Positions 39,381 to 50,394 of a DNA stretch of 64,000 nt are shown piece after piece (positions within the stretch are counted from its first letter, which is position 1; every line of letters starts with the position of its first letter). The notes under the pieces are model-generated. The model saw only the letters and a program-made list of their open reading frames with translations. It searched no databases and was not told the DNA's origin. Source of the stretch: Cerioporus squamosus (taxonomy: Eukaryota; Basidiomycota; Agaricomycetes; Polyporales; Polyporaceae); the NCBI GenBank assembly GCA_022592435.1, contig JABYQS010000054.1, positions 1 through 64,000 on the forward strand, given 5' to 3'. The translations under genes were made by a program, and so were the position numbers.

Positions 39381-42025
39381 ATGCACCTATCCACCTTCCC
39401 GTTCATCTTCGGGCTCCTGCAAGTGGCTGGCGTCGCGGCGCGCATCGACAGACATGCCGTCGTGTCGCGTTACAATCCCGTCCGCACAGCGTCCAGCAAC
39501 AGCACACCCATGCAAGTCGGGAACGGGCACTTCGCGTTTGGCGCTGACGTCACCGGCCTGCAGACCTTCCTCCCGTTCGCTATCATGTCGGACTGGGGGT
39601 GGAAGAACGATTCCCTGCCCGACGGTATGACGGAAGCGGACATCGACGCCTACCGCGGCGCCGTGTGGGATGGCGTCCAGTACAACTTCGGGGGGCCTCA
39701 GCCGATGCAGCAATGGCTTGTCTCCAATCCCAACCGCGTAAACTTGGGCCGCGTGGGCCTGCTGTTCCTTGACAAGAGTAACGGCACGGCGAACGTGACC
39801 GAGGACGATCTCGCGGGGACACGACAGGAACTGGACTTGTGGACCGGGACGATGACGAGTACCTTCCAATGGCAAGGCGAGCATGTCGAGGTACAGACCG
39901 TCGCCGCCCAGAGCAGCGACACCATCGGCGTCAAGGTCACCTCTTCGCTCGTCGCCACAGGCCAGCTCGGTCTCTTCCTCGACTTCCCTTGGAACGACGG
40001 CAAGTCGGAGTTTGAGGCGCCCTTTGTCGGCCTGTGGAACGCGACGAGCAACCATACGACCGCTCTCAGCACGGGAGCGGGCCTCGGCGACAACGTCCGC
40101 GCGGCGGTCGCGCATACGCTTGGAACCACCGCCTTCTTCACGTTCGTCGGCGGGAACAACTTCTCCATCGCACGGGCCTCGGCCGACGACCATCGTTACA
40201 CCATCGTACCGACCCGCACGGGGCAGAGCTTCTCGGTCTCGATCGCGTACGCTCCTGGCCAGGTCAAGTCGTTGCCGACCGTGGAGGCTGTAGAGGACGA
40301 ATCGCAGCATACGTGGCAGGAGTACTGGTCCGAGAATGGGTTTGTCGATGTCGTGACCGGATCCAGCGATTCCCGCGCAGACGAGCTTCAGAGGCGTATC
40401 ATCCTCTCTCAGTACCTGCTGCGTGTGAACGAGGCCGGCAATACCCCGCCACAAGAGGTGAGCGTATGTGGCACTTTGGTCCAGAAGAGCCATACTGACG
40501 GTGGGATGTCAGTCTGGACTCGTGAACAACGGTTGGGTCAGTACACGTACCAGTTCATGTCCTTGAGCCGCCTCTCATGACATTTCTTCAGTACGGCAAG
40601 TTCCACATGGAGATGTTCTTCTGGCACAGCGCGCATTGGGCTCTCTGGAACAACTGGGACCTTCTCAACCGTGCCAGCGGCGTGTACTCGCGTTTCTTAC
40701 CCACATCCATCATACGCGCACAAGTGCAGGAGCACTACTCCGCAGGCGCAAGGTGGTCTAAAATGACCGACCCCTCCGGCCGCTCCGCGCCTGGAGAGAT
40801 CAACGAGCTCCTCATCTGGCAGCAGCCACATTCACTTGTCTTCGCCGAGTACGAGTATCGTGCTACTCGCTCGCGCGCCTACGCTCGCAAAATGGCGCGA
40901 CGTCGTCCGTGCAGGGGCCGACTGGATGGCGGTGTTCGCGAAACGCAACGCGAGCACGGGCTTCTTCGACCTCGGGCCGCCGATGTACGTCGTCAGCGAA
41001 GATACGAGCCCGAACGCGACGCGGAACCCGGCGTTCGAACTGTCCTACTGGCGCTTCGGCCTCGACCACGCGAGTACGTGGATGACGCGTCTCGGAGAGG
41101 AGGTGCCGGAGGCCTGGACGGAAGTCAAGGAGAATCTGGCGCCGCTGCCTATGGAGGGCGGGCTGTACGCCGTGTACGAGGGCATCCCGAGCGACTTTTG
41201 GGACACTCCGACGTTCACGAACGACCATCCGGCGCTCGTCGGCCTCCATGGATGGCTTCCGCAGACGGCGAACGTCAGCCTCGACATCGCGAAGGCGACC
41301 GCAGAGAAGGTCTGGACGAGTTGGAACATCAGTAACTGCTGGGGGTAAGTGGATTTCTCGTACTGAGCTGGGTGTCACATCTTCGTGCGGGGCCACTCGA
41401 CGTCGCATCATGCCCGCTTGCACCAAGATGTATGGGTTGCAACTTGAGAACGTCTGAGCACCCGGGAAGTCTGCTCCGGATGGAGGACGCAGTCCTGCGG
41501 AAACTCAGCGTTCTGTGACAAAGCAGCGATTCGATTGGTACGCCGAGTGGTCGGAGGAGAGCTAAGCCCACGCTTATGCATCTCGTCTATGTCAACTACA
41601 CCGGAGTTGGACAGGCGGAATGAAGAGCCTGCGCAATCTTGTTCCGCATTGCGCAGGCTCTTCAAGTCCGCTGTGGTATGGATGAACCGTCTACACGGAC
41701 AGGTGGTCATAAGCCTAAGACACCTACTGACCGCGACAATCGTATCCGCAGGTGGGACTTCCCGATGCTGGCCATGTCCGCAGGGCGCAACGGCGAGACG
41801 GAGAAGGCGATGGAGTGGCTGCTGCATCCCCTGTTTGAGTTTGACGATGTCGGGATGCCCATTGGCGGTGTGAGGGTTCCGACGCCGTACTTCCCCGGAT
41901 CGGGAGCATTGCTTTACGCAGTGGCGATGCTGGCTGAGGGTTGGGACGGGAGTAGCGGCGTGGCCCCCGGGTTTCCGCAGACCGGATGGCGAGTGCGCAC
42001 GGAGGGAATCAGCAAGGCCATGTAG
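39381..42025 (+). CDS. Secreted six-hairpin glycosidase-like protein, with one apparent inserted base
   Basis: Exons 39381-40457, 40513-40536, 40592-41344 and 41752-42025 join in phase, giving about 709 residues if one extra base at about 40874-40881 is ignored. The N-terminus MHLSTFPFIFGLLQVAGVAA is a signal peptide, so the protein is secreted or in the cell wall. The body has the look of an (alpha/alpha)6 glycosidase: NGHFAFGADVTGLQTFLPF, MSDWGWKNDSLPDGMT, GKFHMEMFFWHSAHWALWNN, KWRDVVRAGADWMAVFA, GWDFPMLAMSAGRNGE and PTPYFPGSGALLYAVAMLA. Related uncharacterised proteins are common in wood- and litter-decay fungi; the substrate is unknown, perhaps a hemicellulose or wall glycan. The base insertion separates EYEYRATRSR from TLAKWRDVV; a predicted 53-nt intron starting at 40860 could hide it but would delete a conserved stretch. 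Intron 3 is unusually long (407 nt) and carries a hairpin. Confidence 0.82.
41623..41664. repeat. 15 bp perfect inverted repeat (hairpin) inside a long intron
   Basis: GAAGAGCCTGCGCAA (41623-41637) and its complement TTGCGCAGGCTCTTC (41650-41664) are separated by 12 nt; GCGGA/TCCGC extends the pairing after a small bulge. It lies in intron 3 of the glycosidase, which is 407 nt against 50-60 nt for the other introns of the gene. Confidence 0.75.
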
Positions 42026-42528
42026 TTGTAAGCGTCCTCGAGGTGCGTCTGTGGGATACGGAGTCATGTAGTACTAGTGCCGTTCTGCGGATTGTATGTT
42101 AGGCAGATATATGGTCAAAGCAGTATCCTCACACATGGACGCGGACCCTCTGCCCAGCCGATGCTTCCCATGGTGTTCAAGGGGCAGATGCAGTGTGAGC
42201 GGTGAGTCGGACGCATGTCGGACGACATAGGGTTCGTCCGCTACGCGTTCGAAGTTGTTGGTGACAAGGTCAGATGACGACCAAGGCCGTGCGTCCGATT
42301 CCGAGGCTGATAAGGCAAATAGTTAGTTTCGCAATGACGGCTTAACCTTTGCGGAGTAAGTCCGGAAAGGCGCGCGGGTATCGGAGAAGCATGGAGAAGC
42401 GTAGAGAACTAAGCTGTCGAAAGAAATGTTTATTTGATTTGGACTGTGCCTGGCGTAACGCCGGTTGTTGTACTGCGTCCACCTTCGATCTCCACCACCA
42501 CCAACCACTGCTGCTGCTATCATCTGCC
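42026..42528. other. Intergenic region between glycosidase and Ser/Pro-rich protein
   Basis: Contains the 3' flank of the glycosidase and, from about 42420, a leader ending in CA/CT-rich sequence before the next ATG. No additional gene is supported. Confidence 0.5.
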
Positions 42529-43826
42529 ATGGCTACTCACGTTCAAGAACCCTCAAGCCGTCAGTCTTTCCCTTTCCTCACCACCACCACCTCCTCCTCA
42601 CCTCCTCGCACAGACGCACCCGCCATGAACGGAACGCCCTCGCCGGCCGAGCTACGACACATCACGTCCGCGACAAACCTCGCCCCCAGCCCCTCGCGCG
42701 AGCGCAAACTCTCAAATCGCAATTCACAACTCCTCCGGACCCATCGCCTGGGCTCACGGTCGCCGGCATCCATCCCCTCGTCCCCCACATCAGTGTACGT
42801 GACGAGTCTGTTGAGGGCCCCAGTCGCGATCTGCTCACTTTTGCCTACCGTAGTCATTCATCGTCTTCCGCGATCTTTGAACGCGACATCGAGCCCATCG
42901 CATCCCCTCTGCCGCTCACCGCGGACCCCCACCACATGCCCCGCGCAAAGTACACCGAAGAACTTGAACGCTCCGTGCCTTCCGTGCTGGATAGTGCCGC
43001 AGCGGTCCTGACCTCAACCGGACCTGACGAAGACGATCTCGATGCAATATCGATAGTTACGCCTGCACGAGTCGAGCCAGGTTATCAGAGCGGATTCACC
43101 AGTCCCATATCGCGACTAAGTAGTCGGAGCCCCAGTCCGTCTGGGAACAGGCGGAGTCTACTTTTCAGTAATTCCCTGCCTGGTTCCCCTCCCAAACCTG
43201 CTCAGGGATCTCCTCCGATCCGTCCCACCGTGCAGACAAGTCCTGTCCCCTTTGCACCTCTCGCACCTTCCGCATCTGCGCCCGCCCCCTCTTCGACGGT
43301 GACGCCCACACCCACTTCCGCCTATTACTCTGCTTCTTCAAGTGCCCCACCGTCCGAGTTTGATTCGAACTCTTCGTCGCCCACGACCGCCACACACACC
43401 GAACACCCACTGCACTCGCTCCCCCAGCAGCCCCAGCAACTGACGTCAATCACGATTCCGGCGCCTTTCCCATCCCTTCCCCCTTCACCCAAGAACGTCA
43501 CCAAACGGCTGTCCTTCATCTCCTACATGGACCTGTTGTCTTCAACACCAGCTTCGGCAATCCCGTTGTCAACGCTCACGTCTGCCGCTGTCGTCTCCGA
43601 GCCTCCGCCACACATCACCAGTGTGATCGGCGTCCCGCAGGCTCAGTACGCGGCGAGCTCGAGCGGGGGCAGCGTCCACGGTGCGCCAACCTACCTCCTC
43701 GAGCGCGATGGGGTGATGGGCGTAGCGGATGACGTCGGCGGCGAGTGGGAACGCGAAGGCCTAGGCAAGGGCTTGGAGGAGCGACTCGAGGGTCTCAAGG
43801 CTGCTGCTGTCCCGTCCAAGGCCTAG
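42529..43826 (+). CDS. Ser/Pro-rich conserved fungal protein of unknown function
   Basis: Two exons, 42529-42794 and 42854-43826, join in phase to 412 residues. Most of the chain is disordered and rich in Ser, Pro and Thr (MATHVQEPSSRQSFPFL; SRLSSRSPSPSGNRRS), with many possible phosphorylation sites. The C-terminal third has the conserved part: KNVTKRLSFISYMDLLSSTP, then HITSVIGVPQAQ, and the ending VGGEWEREGLGKGLEERLEG. I know proteins with this RLSFISYxDLL...GGEWEREGLGKGLE pattern across fungi but no established function. There is no signal peptide or membrane segment. The ATG was chosen because it begins the only frame that splices in phase into the long second exon; an alternative unspliced frame would start in low-complexity His/Pro sequence. 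Confidence 0.78.
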
Positions 43827-46800
43827 TGCGCGCGTGGATAACTCCTCGTGATGCAGGCTCGCAGCGACGCTGGTCATCCGAGACGACTCGCCTCAATCCC
43901 CCGATGATCGACGATCGAAGATGAAATGCAATGAAGTCATGGTCTAATGCGCGTATGCACCTCCCCCAATATTGGTTGAATTCGATTCCCGTGCTACATC
44001 CTGGTTCTCCCGTCCTCGGTTTCTTGTTCATGCTCAAGTTTCGTTTTGCCGAGTTGGACCGTTCAGATCCCTATGCTACACCCCGCGCCCTAATTGTTCT
44101 CTTCAATCCAAAGCCTACTGTTATTGATTTGTATTCCATGACCCGCTTCATTCAACTTCTCTTTTCATTCCTCCCGCTTCCTCGCCTCCTGGAGGCACCG
44201 TTATTCTCTTCCAGTTCTGATCCCATCTCTCGGCCACCTCAAATTCAACTGCGGTGTGCCTTCACGACCCCTCCATCCTTGCGATCCTGTTCATCAGGTT
44301 GCGGGAGGTTCTGACGAAACTCGAACGGCCCTCGCTTTATTTATGACTTTCACTTCACCTCTGCAACATTATCTGTACAACTAATCCACCCCGACGTCCA
44401 TCCCGCAATAACTCCTCTTACGTGCTCAACGGGCTGTTTTACTCCTTCGCCGACCTCGCTATACGTACCGTATCATACTACTACACAAACCACCTGAAGC
44501 TCAACATCACCGCGCGTACGCCTTGTCGACGCGCTGGTCTCGACTCTCCACTAACAAACCATACATATCCATGCGTCCTCTCCCGGCGCGTGTACTTGAC
44601 AATCTCTCCCTATGCTGCCCTCTATATCTCTCTTGATCAATGTATGTCGTACGTAGCAGTACATTCTGTGTTCCTCTTGTCTCGCGTACCAATGTACATG
44701 TATATAGGGCTCGTAGCGTCGTGTCTTGCGCGCGCAAGTGGTGGCAAAGCAATGAAATGGATTCGGAATTGCAACGTATACGCTACTGTAAGTGGTAGTA
44801 CAGTACAGGACATTCGCCATCGCGGTGACGCAATCGGGCGTGCCCCTGGTCGTGTTAGGTCTTCCAGCAGTATCCCCGAGCCCACCGGAGACAACGTATT
44901 GGCACGCACGCTGTCGCTGCACTCAGGGGCGAGAACAGCATTAACGAGGAGGGCTGGAATCTTCGAGTGTTGAGAGCGGAGGAAGAGTAATGACGTAGTG
45001 CTGACAGCGTTGCGATCCCACCGGGTGGGTGAGCGTCACCGCTGGGCAAGTCTTCTTGCGTCAGACCCAGGTGCGATGTGCTTTGGAGGACGGATGGCGA
45101 TGCGATCCATTGAGGATGCGATGCGTTGAGGACGAGTCACGACGGCAGCGGTCATGCCTTGCCGTCATTGCCAATGACGGGGATGTACGGGGCCTAAGGA
45201 AGGCGATGTCTCCGACGGGACCAGGGACGGCGGATGGCGAAATCGGAGCCGGAGAAGGTATACTGGCCGGATGGTCCGTGTGACCGGAGGCTATGAGGGT
45301 CGGAGCTAGATGCTTGCAAGTTGCAGAACCGACGTCACAGAGTCTGAGGTGTCAGAAGGCCGATTCGAGAGGCGAGGTCGAAGGAAGTGCCCAAGTCAAG
45401 TCGAAGAGCTCGAGATGGCAGGTAGTAGTCCTAGACTCCTAGGGGGCCACGACGCCAGTGAGCTGCGGCAGCCGATACAGTACTCTCTGCCGTTGGCCCG
45501 GCTCAGTCGATGTTGTGTGGACGAAGTTGGTCTTGTGTTTCCGTTCGTACTTTGAGTGGGCCCGAACACTTGAAAGCTTGGACCTCCGGACCGAGGCAGT
45601 CGATGCACGACGTCGACGCCGACGTCCTTGCGTCCACTTCACGCAATGTGGTGAAAGAAAGCAAGAACGTTCGAAGTCCCTGCTTGGGTGAGGCCGCTCT
45701 GCACCACCGTGCTATCGTGAGTGCGGGCTGATTGCAAGGCATGGACTCACCTATGCACTGCTTCGATGCGATCGGGAGTCTGAAGAGGAGTGCAGCGGCG
45801 CATCCAAGACGGGCTGTAGGTGCTAGGCATGCACCATCATGACCGCATGCAGTATGGGCGGAACGCCGCGAGCGCAATCGACGGCAACGACAGCGTCTCA
45901 TGTAGGCATGCCTGGAAAGTGGAGAAAGCCGCACAGTATCCGGGCTAACACCGCACCCGCTGGCAGCTGCGCGCGCTGAACAGGTCCCAGGAAGGTCGCC
46001 TGGCGAGTCACGGAATGCCCTGTGGGGGAATCCGTCTTGGAACTGGGAAACCCGTCAGCGTGGTTCACGCGCCCAGATCGACATCCTGAGATAGAAGTGC
46101 TTACCGTGTGCGTGGACCTGGTCGTCGGTGGGAAACCTCGGATATACGCGCGAGAGGACTGGCGGGCTGTATCCCCGCACTGGCAGGAGGCGACGTTGAT
46201 GTGCGCTTAAGGCCAGTACTGTCTTTGAGGGCTGGTGTGTGCGCTGACCATGACATCCGATGGCACATGCCGTGTATGATGAGCGCGGTGCCGGCGCGAG
46301 GGGTGGTATGCATCAATTGCATGGTCGGCCCCAAAGGGAGGGCGCGGGCGAGCCGTGGGGCACCGGCGGCCTGGGAACGCGGTGCTTGCTTGAGAGTCGC
46401 GATGGGAAGCAGGAAGCAGAGGGTCGTAGGCTTCGCTTCCCAGTGGCGGCCGTAGAAGAGAAGGACCGTATGGACGGAAGAGCGATACGTACAACGACGC
46501 CGATATGGACTGGCCTTTGCACCGTTCGATCGCTGGCGGGGACGCCATTGCTCGTCCGGCGGGTCATATCTCGTACAAAGCTATGAAGATAGGCGGGCAT
46601 GAGCGCGTTATTCAGTACGGTGTGCAAGGACGTACCGGAGACAGGAGTGTTTGCCCGGTGGTCGGTGTAAGAGCTAGTTAGCCGCTGCTGGCCTTCTCAG
46701 CGAATCTCAGAGGGGCGCCAAGGAGTACGGTGTCCTGCGAGGACGAGAGAAAGATGAGAATGCCCCATGTCCGAGTCGCTCTCTTTACTGGGCAATGTGG

Positions 46801-47600
46801 AGTGAGACCTTTGCGATCTCTGATGGTTGCATGCAGCCCAAGGAAGTACCTCGGCAGCTTTTCCAGCCTTGTAGGACGCTGAATTATGTGCGAGCGCTTC
46901 GTTATGGATGATGGCGGCGGCGAAGACACTGTGGCGGCATCAGAGCGTCACGATATGTCGGACTCGGAGGCGGCACGTACTCACCGGGGTCAACTAGCTA
47001 GCTATGAGTACTAGTAGAGCCTCACGGAGGGTGTGAGGTCTGTGGACGTGTGTCAGGTTGATGCGCGCTGCACGGATGTCGGACGACAGTAGCAGTTCAA
47101 GTGTACTGCCAACGCGGCCCGCGCGGGGTTGGTCGAGGAGAAACGAGCGCGACACGAAGGTTCGGCTGGAGGAGTCTGGAGCTTATCTTGCGAATGGGCG
47201 AGTTCGAGCTGGCGAGCACAAGGCGAAGGGCGTCTGGCGGTCGAGGCTCGTGGACGTTCGGCCGTTCTCGTACGGAGCGCATGGTCCTCCGAAGTTTATG
47301 GCTGTCATCTGAGACTCACAGGTTGAACGCGGACGATCCGGGCGGTGCGTGGGGTGCGAGTCTCGAGAGGTCCCACCAGGCCGGGATTACGCTGGTGGCT
47401 GGCCTTGGCTGCAACGCTCGTCCTGAGCGGCAGGCGCCTTGCCTGGGAGGACAAGCTCGAGGTTCGAGGTTCGCCGCACGCCGAGCGTTGAGTACAGCAA
47501 TCGGACAGTTGAGTTAGGGGCGTGCTCAGGCTGGCTGGACGACAACTTTCAGGCGCAAAGCCGGGGACACGGGGGAGGAGGAGGGCGAGGCGGCGCGGGG
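43827..47600. other. 3.8 kb interval without a recognisable gene
   Basis: The first 700-800 bp are T/C-rich and look like a long 3' flank. The remainder has short overlapping frames on both strands only. From about 47060 the sequence precedes the KRE6-like gene; an in-frame open stretch runs from 47439 into that gene but begins in Gly/Arg-rich sequence and is probably leader. Confidence 0.5.
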
Positions 47601-50394
47601 ATGGACACCGCTGGGCGCCAGGCAGGCCCAAGTCCCACGGCGGGAAACGATCCCTCGCTCGGAAAGGCTGCCGCTGCCAGGTCCAGGACCGCTACCTTCA
47701 TTCCTTCCACCCCGTCCTCACCCAGTCCTCGACGTCCCGTCGTCGACTCTCCCCGCCCCGCCGCCCCAATGTCCGACCCGTGGCCATCGTCCTCCGACGC
47801 GCCCGACCACAACCAGCAGCGCTCGGGCGCATCAACCCCAGAGGACTATCCGCCTCGCACGCCCCGCACCTCCACCTTCGAGTCGCCCCTGCTCTCCCCG
47901 GAGGCGCGAGAGCAGTCGTTCCCGAAGGGCCAGACAACACGCGCATCCACGTTGAGTAACGGCTTTGTCTCTTCTCCCCTCAACCCCAACTCCCCCGTCG
48001 GCATCCGTTCACGACCAGCCTCCCGAGGGAGCACATACTTCAATCGCATCGCATCCGAGGATGCACAGGCCCTTACCTCCCAGTACGGCTCTCTCGGGGG
48101 CAATCGCGGCTCCATGGTTCTTTACCGGCTCGCGGCCGACGGAGAGAGCGACAACCTTGTCCCCCCAAAGGCCTTCTCCAGCCATAACCGCGACTCCATC
48201 GTCTCTTCCTCGGGAGACTCCGTCTTCTCCATATCCTCCGACTCCAGATTTCCCGCAGGTCAAAGCGGCGTCCTCGGACGCGGCCTCGTCGCGTACGCGT
48301 ACGACCCTGAAATCGAGAAGGACCTGCCAGACGACGATGACGACTTTCTCCACCGTCCAGAGTACGGCCACGATCGACACTCGTACTGGTCATGGCGTGG
48401 AATCCTCAACATTGGCGTGCTCATCATCCTCATTGCCGCTCTCCTGACCCTCTTCATCTGCTACCCTCTCGTCGACTTCTTCCGGAACGAGGCGCGGAAT
48501 CTGGCGATCACTGCGAATACCCAGATCAACTCTACAGGGCAGGCGGCACCGGTAGCAGAGTGAGTGCGATTGGTGCTCTTATTTGACTGCTCCTGATGGT
48601 CGTTTTGTCTCTCCTCCTAGGGCGTTCGCAATGCCCCAGCTCGTAGACCCCGACACTCCCGATTCTGCCAAGACACGGACAGGTTTCGATGGAGAGCAGT
48701 ACGATCTTGTGTTCTCAGACGAGTTTAACGTCGACGGGCGGACATTCTACCCTGGTGATGACCCATTCTGGGAGGCAGCCGACCTGTGGTATGGCTCGAC
48801 AAACGATCTGGAATGGTATGACCCCAAGCAGGTGTACACCCAGAACGGTGCGCTGCAGATCGTCATGGACTCGGTGACCGACATCACCACGAACCACGGA
48901 TTGCAGTACCGGAGCGGCATGCTGCAGAGCTGGAACAAGTTCTGTTTCACCAGCGGTTACATCGAGGTCGCTATGACGCTTCCGGGTCCAGACTCGAATA
49001 CACAGGGTTACGTGAGTATTGGTGCCGTTCTTTGGCGTCTGCTATGCTGACGCTCTCACAGTGGCCCGGAGCGTGGACGATGGGTAACCTTGGTAGGCCA
49101 GGTTACAGGGCCACGACGGATGGGACTTGGCCATACTCGTAAGTCAATGTCTCCCTCCACATGCGCTACTAACCTCATCTGGCCGACAGGTATGACTCTT
49201 GTGACGTCGGCACATTTCCCAACCAAACGCTCGCCGACGGCTCAGGGCCCCTTGCCGCACTGCACTCCGATGCGTCTAGGTCGAAGTACAACTTCGAGCT
49301 TTCATGGCTACCTGGCCAGCGTCTATCGTGCGTTCCTTTCCCGCAAACTTCTGACCTTCACATCTGACGATCTGTGATGCAAGGTCCTGCACGTGCCCCG
49401 GTCAGGACCATCCTGGACCGGACGTCACCAAGGGCCGCGGAGTGCCTGAGATCGATATCCTTGAGGCCGAGAGGAACAAGACGGACGGTGCCGTAGGACA
49501 GGTTGTATCACAGTCGGCACAGTTCGCGCCGTTCACGCACGACTATCTGTACAACAACGACACAACGGATGCGTGGGAGATCTTCGACCCGAGCATCTCC
49601 CGGCCCAACGACTATAGGGGCTCTGCGATGTAAGCTCACCGAACGCTATCCGAAATCGAGGCATGCTGAACGCGATGACAATAGCCAGCAAGCCGTCTCT
49701 GCGCTGACCAACCTCCCGGACAACATGTTCCAGGGTTCAGGCGCGGTGTTCACCCCGTTGGGCTTCGAGTACTGGGCGAACCCCAGTAACCGTGACGAGG
49801 GCTTCATTACCTGGCAGGTCAACGGCAAGCAGACCGTGCGGATGGGCGCGAGCGCGATGGGTCCTGATCAGGGCACGGACGGCTCACAAGTCGGCCAGCG
49901 CCTCGTACCTGAGGAGCCGATGTCGATCATCCTCAACTTGGGTATTTCCAGTGCGTATCCCCCATCCTCGCTGCTGGCCAAGGGTAGGATTCTGACTGCA
50001 TGGTGTTTGGATAGACAACTGGCAAGACATCGACCTCTCGACGATGGTCTTCCCTGCGATTATGCAGATTGACTACGTCCGTGTATACCAGAGGTCGGGT
50101 CACGAGAACATTGGCTGTGATCCTCAGGACTATCCTACGGCGAAGTACATCGAGGACCATGCTGAGGCGTATTCGAGTACGTTTTCTCTTGTTTTGCCTT
50201 CTGACGCACATAACGCTGACTGCACGCCACACAGACCCTAACCTGACGTACTGGTCACAAGCGGCACCAGTCGGTGCAGGATACTCATGGCCCAAAAACT
50301 CTGCGGTAAGTCCTCTCTGTCGGTCTCTGGACCTCTCTCGCGATGATGCTGACGGTGGGGTGACCATTATTCTTATCAGTATGACGGCTGCTAG
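47601..50394 (+). CDS. KRE6: Beta-glucan synthesis-associated protein, GH16 SKN1/KRE6 family
   Basis: Nine exons (47601-48559, 48621-49011, 49062-49138, 49190-49327, 49384-49629, 49685-49950, 50015-50176, 50235-50305, 50380-50394) join in phase to 774 residues. It is a type II membrane protein: a Ser/Pro-rich cytosolic N-terminus of about 265 residues, one membrane helix at about 268-290 ([20 protein letters not shown]) and a lumenal GH16-like domain. Domain landmarks are [49 protein letters not shown], the active-site motif [10 protein letters not shown] (Glu about 544 and 549), AGYSWPKNS and the terminal YDGC. Family members act in the ER/Golgi in making cell-wall beta-1,6-glucan; whether they act as transglycosylases is unsettled. 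The last exon is only 15 nt. The start is uncertain: an ATG at 47769 ([10 protein letters not shown]) is also plausible. Confidence 0.93.

Noticed and set aside
39387..40493. 368-codon minus-strand frame opposite the glycosidase
   Set aside because: Antisense shadow of exon 1; Arg/Glu/Ala-rich with no domain, while the plus strand has signal peptide, splice sites and family motifs.
44422..44973. 183-codon frame after the Ser/Pro-rich protein
   Set aside because: Lies in C/T-rich 3' flank, overlaps equally long frames on the other strand, and lacks a domain.
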